A program made the position numbers and the translations under genes. A model generated the notes under the pieces. It was not told the origin of the DNA, ran no database searches, and was given only the letters and a program-made list of their open reading frames with translations. Source: Erwinia billingiae Eb661 (lineage in GTDB: Bacteria > Pseudomonadota > Gammaproteobacteria > Enterobacterales > Enterobacteriaceae). Taken from it: a DNA stretch of 64,000 nt. Location: contig NC_014306.1 of the NCBI RefSeq assembly GCF_000196615.1, positions 1,612,001-1,676,000 on the forward strand, read 5' to 3'. Numbering within the stretch: the stretch's first letter is position 1; each line of letters starts with the position of its first letter. This document shows, one piece after another, positions 47,938-57,537 of this stretch.

Positions 47938-48675
47938 CTAAGCCGCTGCGCCAAACCAGCGTTGGCGAAGCTTTTCCAGCGTGCCATCGTCTTTCAGGCT
48001 TTGCAGGGCTTGATTCAGGCTGTCACGCAGCTCGGTGTTGCCTTTGCGCACGGCAATCCCCAATCCTGAACCAAAGAAGCGGCTATCGGTGATCGGATCG
48101 CCGACTTTGGCCAGATGTGGATTGGTTTTCAGTAATTCCTTCACCGCCAGCGTGTCGCCAAAAATGCCATCCAGCCTGCCGTTACGAATATCCAGTAAGG
48201 CATTCTGATAATTGTCGTAGGCGACGGTAATGATCTCAGGCCAGGCCGTCATTAAATAGGCCTGCTGAGTGGTTTCCGCACCGATACCGATACGCTTACC
48301 TTTCAGCTGTTCAATATTGCTGTACAGACCCGCCCTGGCGACCAGCGTGCCCGAATTCATAAAATAAGGCTGGGTAAACTCGACCGTTTTCTTACGCTCA
48401 TCGGTGATATCCAGACCGGAAATGATCGCATCATAACGGCGGAACTTTAATGACGGCAGCAGGCGTTCGAAGGTGTTATTGGTAAAAATACACTGCTTTT
48501 GCATCCGGTCGCACAGGGCTTTCGCCAGATCGATATCGAATCCGACCAGCTGATTTTCAGCAGTAAGAAATTCAAAGGGAGGATTGTTAGCGTTAGAAGC
48601 AAAACGCAGCGGTTCCGCTGCCTGAGCACAGGCACATATCGAGGTCAGTAGAAGGGTAAAAACAAACTTAAGCAT
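47938..48675 (-). CDS. artJ: Arginine-binding-protein paralogue ArtJ-like
   Basis: A periplasmic solute-binding protein (family 3) of 245 residues with a signal peptide ending near residue 20 (CAQAA before EPL). Position upstream of artM on the same strand equals that of artJ in E. coli. The chain is clearly more divergent than ArtI: the usual NGTTHQKY ligand-loop pattern is changed to AETTQQAY and TPYYENSA to TQPYFMNSG. So the ligand may differ from arginine. The ATG at 48675 is chosen nine bases after AGGA; a GTG one codon upstream is possible. Confidence 0.75.
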   Translation of the reverse strand: MLKFVFTLLLTSICACAQAAEPLRFASNANNPPFEFLTAENQLVGFDIDLAKALCDRMQKQCIFTNNTFERLLPSLKFRRYDAIISGLDITDERKKTVEFTQPYFMNSGTLVARAGLYSNIEQLKGKRIGIGAETTQQAYLMTAWPEIITVAYDNYQNALLDIRNGRLDGIFGDTLAVKELLKTNPHLAKVGDPITDSRFFGSGLGIAVRKGNTELRDSLNQALQSLKDDGTLEKLRQRWFGAAA

Positions 48676-48800
48676 CACGTACCGTCCTTGCGGTCACTTT
48701 ACCTGACCATTATGCCGTGGGTGATGCCTGGGCTATCCGCGGATTAACCGCTAAAGAAGGGCTGTTTCTGACGGATACCGGTGACCTGCACCGGCATCGA

Positions 48801-49469
48801 TCAGTTTCTGCGTTCAAAGGCCAGCGCGCGACGTTCAATTATCCGCATCATTAAGGTGAGTAAGCCGTTTACGCACAGGTAAATCAGGCCCGCTGCCGCA
48901 AATACCGTGACGTCATAAGTGCGGCCATACAGCAATTGACCGTGCCCCATCACTTCCATCAGCGTGATGGTGTAGGCCAGCGAGGTACTTTTGAACACCA
49001 GCACCACCTCATTGGAGTAAGAGGAGAGGGCGCGCTTAAAGGCATAGGGCAGCAGGATGCGCAGCGTTTCTTTGCGGTTCATACCCAGTGCGGCACAGGA
49101 TTCCCACTGACCGGCAGGGATCGCCCGCATCGCGCCATAGAAAAGCTGCGTGGTGTAGGCGGCGCTGTTTAGCGACAATGCCAGCAGCGCGCAGAGCCAG
49201 GGCTGCGAGAGTAAATGCCATAACCAGGGAATGGCCTGAATTGACGGAAACTGTCCTGGCCCATAATAGATCAGGAAGATTTGCACCAGCAGCGGTGTCC
49301 CGGTAAACAGGGTGATATAGCCCCGGACTACCAGCCGCAGTACCGGCACTTTCAGCGATAAAATTACCGTGAAAATCAGCGCAAACACCAGCGCGAGGAT
49401 CAGCGATGCCACGGTCAGCGTCAGACTGGTATGCAGCCCTTTCAGCAGTTCGGGTAAATAGCTCAACAT
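48801..49469 (-). CDS. artM: Arginine ABC transporter permease ArtM
   Basis: Inner membrane permease of 222 residues, five membrane segments, HisM/ArtM family. The EAA loop is in ESCAALGMNRKETLRILLPYA. Its ATG overlaps the artQ stop (TGATG), so translation is coupled. With ArtQ it forms the channel for ArtI and ArtJ. Confidence 0.94.
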   Translation of the reverse strand: MLSYLPELLKGLHTSLTLTVASLILALVFALIFTVILSLKVPVLRLVVRGYITLFTGTPLLVQIFLIYYGPGQFPSIQAIPWLWHLLSQPWLCALLALSLNSAAYTTQLFYGAMRAIPAGQWESCAALGMNRKETLRILLPYAFKRALSSYSNEVVLVFKSTSLAYTITLMEVMGHGQLLYGRTYDVTVFAAAGLIYLCVNGLLTLMMRIIERRALAFERRN

Positions 49470-50185
49470 CAGGTATTCCCCTGCTCAAAACGGGTCGCAC
49501 GGGCATCAATACGCTTCAGCACCTGCTGGCTCAATAAGGTGATCACCAGATAGATGGCCGCGGCCATCAGATACCAGGTAAACGGCTCCTGCGTGCGGGC
49601 CGCGATGCTTTTGGTTTGCAACATAATATCGTTCACGCTGATCAGCGAGACCAGCGCCGTGTCTTTCAGCAGGACCAGCCACTGATTACCCAAGCCTGGC
49701 AGGGCATGACGCCACATCTGCGGCAGGATCAGGCGGAAGAAAATGGCCGGGGTTTTCATGCCCAGCGCCTGTCCCGATTCCCACTGCCCCACAGGGACCG
49801 CTTTCAGCGCGCCGCGAAGGGTCTGAGAAGCGTAGGAGGCGTAGAGGATCGACAGGGCGATCACCCCGCAAAGAAACGGGCTGACGTCGAAGTTCTGAAT
49901 ATTCACCTGCACCGGGAAGCTGAACAGCCCCAGATTGACGGTGAAACCATCGGACAGGGTCAGCAGCAGTTGCGAGGCACCAAAATAGACGAACAGCACC
50001 ACCAGGATCTCCGGCAGGCCACGGAATAGCGTGACCAGACCGGTTCCCAGCCAGGCGACCGGACGCCAGCGGGCCGATTCCCAGGCGGCGAAAATCATCG
50101 CCAGAATCAGCCCAACGACCAGTGCAGAAACGGCAAGACCGACGGTCATGCCGGCGGCGCTTGCTAAAGGAGTGAGTTCATTCAT
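49469..50185 (-). CDS. artQ: Arginine ABC transporter permease ArtQ
   Basis: The partner permease of ArtM, 238 residues, five membrane segments, with EAA loop in [21 protein letters not shown]. It starts seven bases after artI ends and overlaps artM by one base. Length equals E. coli ArtQ. Confidence 0.94.
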   Translation of the reverse strand: MNELTPLASAAGMTVGLAVSALVVGLILAMIFAAWESARWRPVAWLGTGLVTLFRGLPEILVVLFVYFGASQLLLTLSDGFTVNLGLFSFPVQVNIQNFDVSPFLCGVIALSILYASYASQTLRGALKAVPVGQWESGQALGMKTPAIFFRLILPQMWRHALPGLGNQWLVLLKDTALVSLISVNDIMLQTKSIAARTQEPFTWYLMAAAIYLVITLLSQQVLKRIDARATRFEQGNT

Positions 50186-50192
50186 TCAGAAA

Positions 50193-50924
50193 TTACTGCT
50201 GGAACCATTTGCTGTAGATGGTTTTGTAGGTGCCGTCAGCCTTCACTTTGTCCAGTGCGGTGTTGAACTGGCCCTGCAACTCGGCGTTACCCTGACGAAC
50301 CGCGATGCCCAAACCGGTGCCGAAGTAAGCCTTATCCGTCACTTTCTCGCCCACTGGTGCCAGGTTTGCGTTCTGCTTCAGCCATTCGTTCACCACTGCG
50401 GTGTCACCGAATACCGCATCGATACGGCCATTTTTCAGGTCGAGGATCGCATTCTGATAGCTGTCGTAAGGAACGGCATTCACGCCGGTCATTTTTTCGG
50501 TCAGGTATTTCTGATGCGTGGTGCCGTTCTGTACGCCAACACGTTTGCCTTTCAACGCATCAACCGAAGCCACTTTGCCTTTCTGCGCAATAAACAGAGC
50601 AGAGTTGTCATAGTAAGCTTTGGAGAACAGAACCTGTTTCTCACGCTCAGGCGTGATGTCCATGCCGGCCATTACCGCGTCAAAACGACGGAATTTCAGG
50701 CTTGGGATCAGGCTGTCGAACGCCTGGTTAGTGAAGGTACAGGTTGCGTTCATTTCACGGCACAGCGCGTTAGCCAGATCGACATCAAAGCCCTGAATTT
50801 TGTTATCGGAATCGACAAATTCAAACGGAGGATAAGAGGCTTCGGTAGCAAAACGAATGGTCTGCGCGGCGCTCGCGCTCAGGCTTAAACCCGCTAACAG
50901 TGCGGCAAGTACGACTTTTTTCAT
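50193..50924 (-). CDS. artI: Arginine-binding periplasmic protein ArtI
   Basis: Substrate receptor of the ArtPIQM importer, 243 residues, equal to E. coli ArtI. The signal peptide ends near residue 19 (LSASA before AQTIRF). The ligand-loop patterns are conserved (RFATEASYPPFEF, GMDITPEREKQ, NGTTHQKYL, GDTAVVNEWL). I chose the second of two adjacent ATG codons; both follow AGGG. It lies 14 bases after artP. Confidence 0.95.
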   Translation of the reverse strand: MKKVVLAALLAGLSLSASAAQTIRFATEASYPPFEFVDSDNKIQGFDVDLANALCREMNATCTFTNQAFDSLIPSLKFRRFDAVMAGMDITPEREKQVLFSKAYYDNSALFIAQKGKVASVDALKGKRVGVQNGTTHQKYLTEKMTGVNAVPYDSYQNAILDLKNGRIDAVFGDTAVVNEWLKQNANLAPVGEKVTDKAYFGTGLGIAVRQGNAELQGQFNTALDKVKADGTYKTIYSKWFQQ

Positions 50925-50938
50925 CATTATACCCTGCA

Positions 50939-51667
50939 TTAGTGCGATAGATAATTGGCAAACGCGTCGGTTTGCGGCTGTGTAAAGCGGCTGGCATCAC
51001 CCTGTTCGACCACGTAACCGTTCTCCATGTACACCACGCGGCTGGCGGTTTTACGCGCCACTTCCACTTCGTGCGTCACGATGACCTGGGTGATGTTGGT
51101 CTGCGCCAGTTCCTGAATGATCGACACGATCTGGGCCGTAATTTCCGGATCAAGCGCGGCGGTGGGCTCATCGAACAGCAACACCGCCGGCTCCATCATT
51201 AACGCTCTGGCTATCGCCACGCGTTGCTGTTGGCCGCCGGAAAGGTGCAAAGGATAGCGGTCGGCGAATGTGGTCAGGCGCAGGCGATCCAGTAGTTTTC
51301 CGGCGCGGGCATGGGCCTGATCTTTGCTCAGCCCCAGCACGCGGCAGGGCGCTTCGATCAGGTTCTGCATCACCGTCAGGTGCGGCCAGAGATTATATTG
51401 CTGGAAGACCATACCCACGTTTTGACGCAGCTCGCGGATGGCCGCGTCTGACGGGGTTTTACTGAAGTCGATTTGATGTCCCGCAATGCTCAACGTGCCG
51501 GAACGCGGCATCTCAAGCAAATTGAGAACGCGCAGCAGAGAGCTCTTACCGGCACCGCTTGGACCCAGCAGAACCAGCGTTTCGCCCTCAGGGCACGCCA
51601 GTTGAATGTCGAACAGTGCCTGATGGGCACCATAAAAGCAGTTAATACCGTTTAGTTGAATACTCAT
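50939..51667 (-). CDS. artP: Arginine ABC transporter ATP-binding protein ArtP
   Basis: The ATPase of the importer, 242 residues, as in E. coli. Walker [10 protein letters not shown], signature LSGGQQQR and Walker [13 protein letters not shown] are complete. The start at 51667 gives the E. coli N terminus [20 protein letters not shown]. No ribosome site is visible before it (CACTTTTTGCGC), and an ArgR-like box ends only eleven bases upstream, so the leader may be very short or translation weak. First gene of artPIQM. Confidence 0.94.
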   Translation of the reverse strand: MSIQLNGINCFYGAHQALFDIQLACPEGETLVLLGPSGAGKSSLLRVLNLLEMPRSGTLSIAGHQIDFSKTPSDAAIRELRQNVGMVFQQYNLWPHLTVMQNLIEAPCRVLGLSKDQAHARAGKLLDRLRLTTFADRYPLHLSGGQQQRVAIARALMMEPAVLLFDEPTAALDPEITAQIVSIIQELAQTNITQVIVTHEVEVARKTASRVVYMENGYVVEQGDASRFTQPQTDAFANYLSH

Positions 51668-51677
51668 GCGCAAAAAG

Positions 51678-51691
51678 TGAATAGCAATTGA
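51678..51691. promoter_or_regulatory. ArgR-like box upstream of artP
   Basis: TGAATAGCAATTGA matches the ARG box TGAAT-N4-ATTCA with one mismatch. It is immediately upstream of artP. ArgR control of artP is known in E. coli; the site here is inferred from sequence. Confidence 0.5.
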
Positions 51692-51836
51692 TGCTGCGAA
51701 TCTTAACGTTGACGGCATACTTATGCAATCATCGTGCGTGAAAATACCTTTATGCCTGCTGTAAACTAAAAGGCTAGCACAAGATCGCGTGCTTTAAGCG
51801 GATTTGCCCGGGAAGATGCAAGAACTGCGAGAGCGA

Positions 51837-51860
51837 TCGTGCCATCGGGCGATGGCACGA
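51837..51860. other. Hairpin downstream of ybjP
   Basis: A perfect 10-bp stem with a four-base loop, twelve bases after the ybjP stop on the minus strand. A good U-run is missing, so terminator function is uncertain. Confidence 0.45.
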
Positions 51861-51872
51861 CACTGGGAGACA

Positions 51873-52415
51873 CTACTTCAGCAGCAACTGGCTGAGCGAG
51901 CCGCCCTGAAGATGCGGGTTCGGGCTGTTGTAGCGCACGTCGTCAACTGCCCAGCAGGTGCCTTCGCGCACCATCAGCACTTCATCCTGCCACTCTACCG
52001 GCTTGCTGCCATCCCGAGTGAGCGTCACGCGCAGCGGAATGTTGCGTGCATCGGTATTCGGAATGGTCGACGCATCCGCCACGCTGGCTGAGGTTGGGCC
52101 AACCGATAAACTTGAGAAGATATCACCCTGATTTAACTCAGGTGCGCGAGTGGTGTCGCTGTTGGCTTTCAGCAAGGTGGCATACAGTTTATCGCTGAGA
52201 TAAGGGCGGTATTTGGCCAGCTGTTGCGCCGTCGGCATTCCCTGAGTCGGCTCTTTCAGGCGCAGATCATAGAACTGCTGCGCGACTGAATCCGGGCCGC
52301 CATCGACGCAAGGCCCCATACGCGTACCAATGTCCTTATACGCGGGTTGTACCGTGGTACAGGCACTGAGAAGCAGCGCCATTGGAGCCAGTGCAGCAAT
52401 CGCTTGGTATTTCAT
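51873..52415 (-). CDS. ybjP: Lipoprotein YbjP
   Basis: A predicted outer membrane lipoprotein of 180 residues with lipobox LSAC at residues 16-19 (Cys19). The mature chain begins TTVQPAYKDIGTRMGPCVDGG and later has STIPNTDARNIPLRV and QDEVLM, as in E. coli YbjP. Function unknown. It is divergent from amiD, which is also a lipoprotein gene, and the two share a 107-base control region. Confidence 0.88.
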   Translation of the reverse strand: MKYQAIAALAPMALLLSACTTVQPAYKDIGTRMGPCVDGGPDSVAQQFYDLRLKEPTQGMPTAQQLAKYRPYLSDKLYATLLKANSDTTRAPELNQGDIFSSLSVGPTSASVADASTIPNTDARNIPLRVTLTRDGSKPVEWQDEVLMVREGTCWAVDDVRYNSPNPHLQGGSLSQLLLK

Positions 52416-52522
52416 CTTGATTTCCTTATTGTTTCTGGATGACGGTTTTTAGCATAGAGTATAGCCGCTCTGCTTAACCAGAAGGGCTACACTGGGAAAG
52501 AACAACAAAAGGAGAGCATTCA

Positions 52523-53350
52523 ATGATGCGTCTGTTGATATTGGCAGTTTTTTCGCTGCTGCTGAGCGCCTGTGGTTCATCAGGCTTCGAGTCGCATTCC
52601 GGCTACACCGTTGATACCCGCCATCCCGCGTATGGCGCCCGTCCCCGTATTAAGGTGCTGGTGATCCACTACACCGCGGAAGATTTCCCCAGCTCGCTGG
52701 CTACGCTCACCGATCGTGACGTAAGCGCACACTACCTGATTCCGGCGAAACCGGTGGAGAAAGCACATCAGCCGGTGGTGTTTCGTCTGGTACCGGAATC
52801 ACAGCTTGCCTGGCATGCGGGCCCCAGCTTCTGGCGGGGAGCCTCCCGATTAAATGACACCTCGATCGGCATCGAGCTGGAGAATCAGGGCTACAGGCGA
52901 ACGTCTGCTGGCCAAATCTGGTACCCGTTTGCGCCGTCACAGATTGCGGCGCTGGCCCCGCTGGCCAGAGATATCGTACAGCGTTACAACATCCTGCCGC
53001 AGGATGTTGTTGGGCACAGCGATATCGCCCCGCAGCGTAAGCAGGATCCTGGCCCACTATTCCCCTGGCAATGGCTGGCAGAGCAGGGGATAGGCGCCTG
53101 GCCGGATGCCGGACGGGTCAGTTTTTATCTGGCAGGCAGGCCGCCGGAGCAACCGGTCGATCACGCCCATTTGCTGACGCTGCTTTCGCTTTATGGTTAT
53201 CAGGCCAGTCCGGAGATGACGGCAGACGAACAGCGTAAGGTGATCGCGGCTTTCCAGATGCATTTCCGCCCCGCAAATTATTTAGGGCTGCCGGATGCGG
53301 AAACGGAAGCGACGGTGAGAGCGTTGCTGGAAAAGTACGGCGAAGGTTAG
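52523..53350 (+). CDS. amiD: N-acetylmuramoyl-L-alanine amidase AmiD
   Basis: An outer-membrane-anchored zinc amidase that cuts the bond between MurNAc (also anhydro-MurNAc) and L-Ala in the periplasm. It is 275 residues. The lipobox is LSAC with Cys17. Amidase_2 zinc ligands are H49 (VIHYTA), H165 (GHSDIAP) and D175 (DPGPLFPW), with Glu119 in GIELEN as the likely catalytic residue. A C-terminal peptidoglycan-binding domain follows from about residue 200. Two adjacent ATG codons occur; GGAGAG fits the first. Confidence 0.93.
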   Translation: MMRLLILAVFSLLLSACGSSGFESHSGYTVDTRHPAYGARPRIKVLVIHYTAEDFPSSLATLTDRDVSAHYLIPAKPVEKAHQPVVFRLVPESQLAWHAGPSFWRGASRLNDTSIGIELENQGYRRTSAGQIWYPFAPSQIAALAPLARDIVQRYNILPQDVVGHSDIAPQRKQDPGPLFPWQWLAEQGIGAWPDAGRVSFYLAGRPPEQPVDHAHLLTLLSLYGYQASPEMTADEQRKVIAAFQMHFRPANYLGLPDAETEATVRALLEKYGEG

Positions 53351-53363
53351 GGTGATGGGAAAG

Positions 53364-53396
53364 TAAAAAGCCCATTCCCCATGGTGGGAGTGGGCT
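53364..53396 (-). terminator. Terminator after ltaE
   Basis: An 11-bp stem with one G-U pair (53369-53379 with 53386-53396) is followed by TTTTTACTTT on the minus strand. It also lies just after amiD. Confidence 0.75.
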
Positions 53397-53404
53397 GTGC
53401 AGGG

Positions 53405-54406
53405 TTACGCGGCGAGGAACGCCTTCCACTGCGCCACCAGCGTTTCCAGCGCGTGGCGGTCGATATCCAGATGGGTTACCAGACGCGTGACCGCACCGGT
53501 GCTGATCAGGATATTCTGCTGCTTCATCCACGCTTTCAACGGTTCAATCTGCGCGTCTGGCAACCTTACAAACACCATATTGGTGTCCTGACGGGACACA
53601 TCCACGCCAATCGCTTTTAACTGCTCCGCCAGCCAGGCGGCATTGTCATGGTCGTCTTGCAGACGGGCGACGTTATGTTCAAGGGCATACAGGCCTGCAG
53701 CCGCCAGAATGCCCGACTGACGCATCGCGCCGCCGGTCATTTTACGCCAGCGGCGGCCGCGCTGAATGTATTCGGCGCTGCCACACAGCAGTGAACCTAC
53801 CGGGGTGCCGAGCCCTTTTGACAGACAGATGGTCAGGGTGTCGCAGTAGCGCGTCAGGGCTTCCAGCTCAACCCCGAGTGCCACGCTGGCGTTAAAAATA
53901 CGCGCACCGTCTACATGCAGCGTTAGCTTGTGCTGACGGGTGAATTCCCAGGCGTCTTTCAGATAGGCAATCGGCAGGACTTTACCGTTATGGGTGTTCT
54001 CAAGGCTGAGCAGTTTGGTCATCGCGAAGTGGAAATCATCAGGCTTGATAAACTGCGCCACGACATCCAGCGGAAGCGTGCCGTCAGCGGCCGCCAGAAT
54101 CGGCTGTGGCTGAATGCTGCCTAACACCGCGGCGCCGCCAGCCTCGTACTTATAGTTATGCGCCAGCTGGCCGACAATGTACTCCTCTCCACGCTGACAA
54201 TGGCACAGCAGCGCGATCAGGTTAGCCTGGGTGCCCGTGGGTAAAAACAGGGCGGCTTCTTTGCCGGTTAACTGTGCGGCCCTGGCTTCAAGTGCATTGA
54301 CCGTTGGGTCATCGCCGTAAACATCATCCCCGGTTTCTGCGGCCATCATCGCGGAAAGCATCGCCTGGCTGGGGCGGGTTACCGTATCACTGCGTAAATC
54401 AATCAC
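53405..54406 (-). CDS. ltaE: Low-specificity L-threonine aldolase LtaE
   Basis: A PLP enzyme of 333 residues that splits L-threonine and L-allo-threonine to glycine and acetaldehyde. The PLP lysine is in CLSKGLGTPVGS, the start has DLRSDTVTRPS, and HVDGARIFNA holds the aspartate that binds the cofactor ring. The start is a GTG at 54406, seven bases after AGGAG. It follows poxB after a terminator. E. coli has two genes (ybjS and ybjT) near this point; they are absent here. Confidence 0.95.
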   Translation of the reverse strand: MIDLRSDTVTRPSQAMLSAMMAAETGDDVYGDDPTVNALEARAAQLTGKEAALFLPTGTQANLIALLCHCQRGEEYIVGQLAHNYKYEAGGAAVLGSIQPQPILAAADGTLPLDVVAQFIKPDDFHFAMTKLLSLENTHNGKVLPIAYLKDAWEFTRQHKLTLHVDGARIFNASVALGVELEALTRYCDTLTICLSKGLGTPVGSLLCGSAEYIQRGRRWRKMTGGAMRQSGILAAAGLYALEHNVARLQDDHDNAAWLAEQLKAIGVDVSRQDTNMVFVRLPDAQIEPLKAWMKQQNILISTGAVTRLVTHLDIDRHALETLVAQWKAFLAA

Positions 54407-54423
54407 ACCTGAGCTCCTCTAAT

Positions 54424-54447
54424 GAAAACGGACGCCGTAGCGTCCGT
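54424..54447 (-). terminator. Terminator after poxB
   Basis: An 8-bp perfect stem (54428-54435 with 54440-54447) is followed on the minus strand by TTTTCATT. It lies between poxB and ltaE. Confidence 0.65.
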
Positions 54448-54467
54448 AAAAAAGACCTGCAAATGTT

Positions 54468-56189
54468 TTACCGCAGCCAGTTGGTTTTTGCCAGTTCAAC
54501 CACTTCGTCACCACGGCCATTGATCACCGCCCGCAGCATATACAGGCTGAAGCCTTTCGCCTGCTCCAGCTTGATTTGCGGCGGCATGGCCAGCTCATCT
54601 TTGGCGGTCACCACATCAACCAGCACCGGACCATCGTGATTCAGCGCTTCCTGCAGGGCTGCATCAAGGTCTGACGCGCGCTCCACGCGGATCCCTTTCA
54701 CCCCACAGGCGGTGGCAATCTCCGCAAAATTCGGATTTTCCAGGTCGGTACCGTCAGTCAGATAACCGCCGGCCTTCATCTCCATCGCCACAAAGCCGAG
54801 GACGCTGTTGTTGAACACCACCAGTTTTACCGGCAGTTTGAGCTGAGCAACCGAGAGGAAATCGCCCATCAGCATACTGAAACCGCCATCGCCACACATC
54901 GCTATCACCTGACGCTGCTTGTCCAGCGACTGCGCCCCCAGCGCCTGCGGCATGGCGTTAGCCATCGAGCCATGGTTAAAGGAGCCAATCAGCCGGCGTT
55001 TACCGTTCATCTTCAGATAGCGTGCGGCCCAGACGGTCGGCGTTCCCACGTCACAGGTAAATATGGCGTCGTCGTCGGCAAAGCGACTCAACTGCTGGGC
55101 CACATATTGTGGATGAATCGCCTGTTTATCATTGGCGGTTGCCAGATTATCCAGCTCTTTACGCGCATCGACATAATGCTCAAGCGCCTTATCAAGGAAA
55201 TCGCGATCCTGTTTAACCTCCAGCTGCGGTAACAGCGCGGCGAGCGTGGTTTTGATATCGCCAATTAACGCCATATCGACGTGACTGTGCGATCCAATGC
55301 TGCCCGGATTGATATCGATCTGAATGATTTTCGCATCGGCAGGATAGAACGCCCGATAAGGGAACTGCGTACCCAACAATACCAAGGTGTCCGCGTTCAT
55401 CATCGCATGGAAGCCAGACGAGAAGCCGATCAGCCCGGTCATGCCAACGTCATAAGGATTATCGTATTCCACATGCTCTTTGCCGCGCAGCGCGTGAACG
55501 ATCGGCGCTTTCAGCGTCTCGGCCAGCTTGACGACTTCCGCATGCGCGCCGGCACAGCCGCTGCCGCACATCAGGGTGATGTTATGTGACTCATTCAGCA
55601 GTTCGGCCAGCTTGGCCATCTCAGTGGCTTGCGGTTGCACCACCGGCAACAGAGGCGGATACCAGTTAGCCGTCGCACCTTCCGGCGCCAGCTTCAGCGC
55701 GACATCACCTGGCAGCACCACCACGGACACACCGCGATTAAGAATGGCTTTGCGCATGGCGATGCCCAGTACCTGCGGAAGCTGCTCCGGGTTGGAGACC
55801 AGCTCGCAGTAGTGGCTGCATTCGCGGAACAGTTCCTGCGGATGGGTTTCCTGGAAATAGCCGCTGCCAATTTCGCTGGATGGAATATGCGCGGCAATCG
55901 CCAGTACCGGAACGCGGTTGCGGTGACAGTCAAACAAGCCGTTGATCAGGTGCAGGTTGCCGGGGCCACAGGAACCGGCACACACTGCCAGTTCGCCGCT
56001 GATTTGTGCCTCGGCACCGGCGGCAAAGGCGGCCACTTCTTCATGGCGGGTCGGCATCCATTCGATGGTGCCCATTTTGTTCAGGCTGTCGCTCAGCCCG
56101 TTCAGGGAATCTCCGGTGACTCCCCAAATGCGTTTTACCCCGGCGCTTTCTAACGTTTTCGCCACAAGGGCGGCTACGGTCTGTTTCAT
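54468..56189 (-). CDS. poxB: Pyruvate dehydrogenase (quinone) PoxB
   Basis: A peripheral membrane flavoenzyme with thiamine diphosphate that oxidises pyruvate to acetate and CO2 and passes electrons to ubiquinone, chiefly in stationary phase under sigma-S. It is 573 residues. The ThDP N-terminal part has [15 protein letters not shown] and the glutamate in [12 protein letters not shown]; the C-terminal ThDP site is [12 protein letters not shown] with [10 protein letters not shown]. The C-terminal lipid-binding helix (about residues 550-573) is present. Confidence 0.96.
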   Translation of the reverse strand: MKQTVAALVAKTLESAGVKRIWGVTGDSLNGLSDSLNKMGTIEWMPTRHEEVAAFAAGAEAQISGELAVCAGSCGPGNLHLINGLFDCHRNRVPVLAIAAHIPSSEIGSGYFQETHPQELFRECSHYCELVSNPEQLPQVLGIAMRKAILNRGVSVVVLPGDVALKLAPEGATANWYPPLLPVVQPQATEMAKLAELLNESHNITLMCGSGCAGAHAEVVKLAETLKAPIVHALRGKEHVEYDNPYDVGMTGLIGFSSGFHAMMNADTLVLLGTQFPYRAFYPADAKIIQIDINPGSIGSHSHVDMALIGDIKTTLAALLPQLEVKQDRDFLDKALEHYVDARKELDNLATANDKQAIHPQYVAQQLSRFADDDAIFTCDVGTPTVWAARYLKMNGKRRLIGSFNHGSMANAMPQALGAQSLDKQRQVIAMCGDGGFSMLMGDFLSVAQLKLPVKLVVFNNSVLGFVAMEMKAGGYLTDGTDLENPNFAEIATACGVKGIRVERASDLDAALQEALNHDGPVLVDVVTAKDELAMPPQIKLEQAKGFSLYMLRAVINGRGDEVVELAKTNWLR

Positions 56190-56288
56190 GCCTTTCTCCG
56201 TTTGGCTTATCTCAAATTAGTCAGAGTAAAGCATAGACGAAGGCGGGGCGTTGTCAGGGCGAGGGCGGTAGTCAAACGTGCGGTTTAC

Positions 56289-56306
56289 GGCAGCCCGCAG
56301 GCTGCC
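56289..56306. other. Hairpin after lysO
   Basis: A perfect 7-bp G+C-rich stem (56289-56295 with 56300-56306) seven bases beyond the lysO stop. No U-run follows on the minus strand, so it is only a weak terminator candidate. Confidence 0.4.
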
Positions 56307-56312
56307 AGAGAC

Positions 56313-57212
56313 TCAGGAGGAGAACAGCGCGATCAGAATGGGCGCAAACAGGCTCAGCACAAAGCCGTGAACAATGGCCGCCGGTACGATCTCCGTTCCG
56401 CCGCTGCGTTGCAGCACGGGAAGGGTGAAATCCATGGAGGTTGCGCCACACAGCCCAAGCGCGCTTGAGCGGTGACGTGAGATAAGCGCCGGGATCAGCA
56501 TTATCGCCAGCAGTTCGCGCATCAGGTCATTAAAGAACGCCGCGCTGCCAATCACCGGCCCGAAGGATTCAGTCATCAGAATGCCCGACAGCGAATACCA
56601 GCCGAAGCCTGACGCCATCGCCATGCCGGTTTTTAGCGGCAGGCCAAGCACTAAGGCGGTCAGCACGCCACCGACCATCGCGCTGAGGAACACCACCATC
56701 GCCACCATCAGGCCACGACGGTTGAGGATGATCTGGCGCAGCGTCATGCCACTGCCGCGCAGCTGTAATCCGACCAGGAACAGTAAAAACAGCAGCGCGT
56801 ATTCGCTAGCCAGCGAGGCAAACTTCAGCGGCGCCCAGTGGCTCAGGCCCAGCACAAATCCAATCACCACCACACCGCACAGCTTTAATGAATCCAGCGC
56901 CATATGCAGCCGCGAAGGAAGGGCTTCCTGCCGGTGTTTATGTGTCCACGGACGGCGCGATTCCAACAACCGCAGCGCCAGCAAATTACAGATCAAGATG
57001 CAGACCGCACTGACCGCGCAGTAATGGAAAATAGACAGCAGATTGCTGCTCAGATCGTCGAGAAAGGCCAGGCTGATGCCCATAAAAAACAGGATAACGT
57101 ACACCATCCAGCTGAGAAGCTTATTTACCAGTCGCAGCAAAGAGGGGTTTTTAGTCGGCAGAATGTAGCCGAGGATCAAAGGAATAAGAATGATCAGCAA
57201 TCCTGAATACAT
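56313..57212 (-). CDS. lysO: L-lysine exporter LysO
   Basis: An inner membrane exporter of 299 residues with eight or more hydrophobic segments, DUF340/LysO family. The acidic residues needed for lysine/proton transport lie in the second half, in the region with ASGFGWYSLSGILMTESFGP. Length equals E. coli LysO. It confers resistance to lysine analogues there and is controlled by ArgR; I did not find a convincing ArgR box near this copy. Confidence 0.93.
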   Translation of the reverse strand: MYSGLLIILIPLILGYILPTKNPSLLRLVNKLLSWMVYVILFFMGISLAFLDDLSSNLLSIFHYCAVSAVCILICNLLALRLLESRRPWTHKHRQEALPSRLHMALDSLKLCGVVVIGFVLGLSHWAPLKFASLASEYALLFLLFLVGLQLRGSGMTLRQIILNRRGLMVAMVVFLSAMVGGVLTALVLGLPLKTGMAMASGFGWYSLSGILMTESFGPVIGSAAFFNDLMRELLAIMLIPALISRHRSSALGLCGATSMDFTLPVLQRSGGTEIVPAAIVHGFVLSLFAPILIALFSS

Positions 57213-57537
57213 GGGGCAGGTCGTCCGTGGGGAGAATTTATGGCGTCAAGCTAGCGAAAATTCTTAGCGGAGTAAAGCAATGTTCCCGTCTTCACCGTGC
57301 CGCGTCGGGTTACCCGTACTGGATATGGAGCATTTCCTGCATAAGCTCGGATTTTCAGAGGGTTATGATAACACTGCTTCGTTGCCGGCCAGCGTAACGA
57401 TGAATTCTGAATTTGCTCCCTTGAAAAGAGGCGTAGCAGCCCAATCTTAAAGGTATTGCCGGATGTCAGTCATAAAAATGCCAGCGTGCATGGCTGGCAT
57501 TTTACTGTAGGGTTGTTCAGAATGAGGTAAGGAAAGG
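57213..57537. other. Intergenic region between lysO and cspD
   Basis: This 325-base stretch contains the cspD terminator and the lysO promoter region. No gene was found. A weak ArgR-like sequence near 57401 was rejected. Confidence 0.5.
57470..57504 (-). terminator. Terminator after cspD
   Basis: A perfect 11-bp stem (57475-57485 with 57493-57503) is followed on the minus strand by further Ts. It may also work on the plus strand. Confidence 0.85.

Noticed and set aside
50031..50888. 285-codon plus-strand frame opposite artQ and artI
   Set aside because: It covers two secure genes in antisense and crosses their boundary.
55629..56153. 174-codon plus-strand frame opposite poxB
   Set aside because: Antisense of a secure gene, with His/Gln/Arg-rich shadow composition.
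57401..57414. ArgR-like sequence TGAATTCTGAATTT near lysO
   Set aside because: Only the left half matches; the right half has three mismatches and it is about 190 bases from the lysO start.
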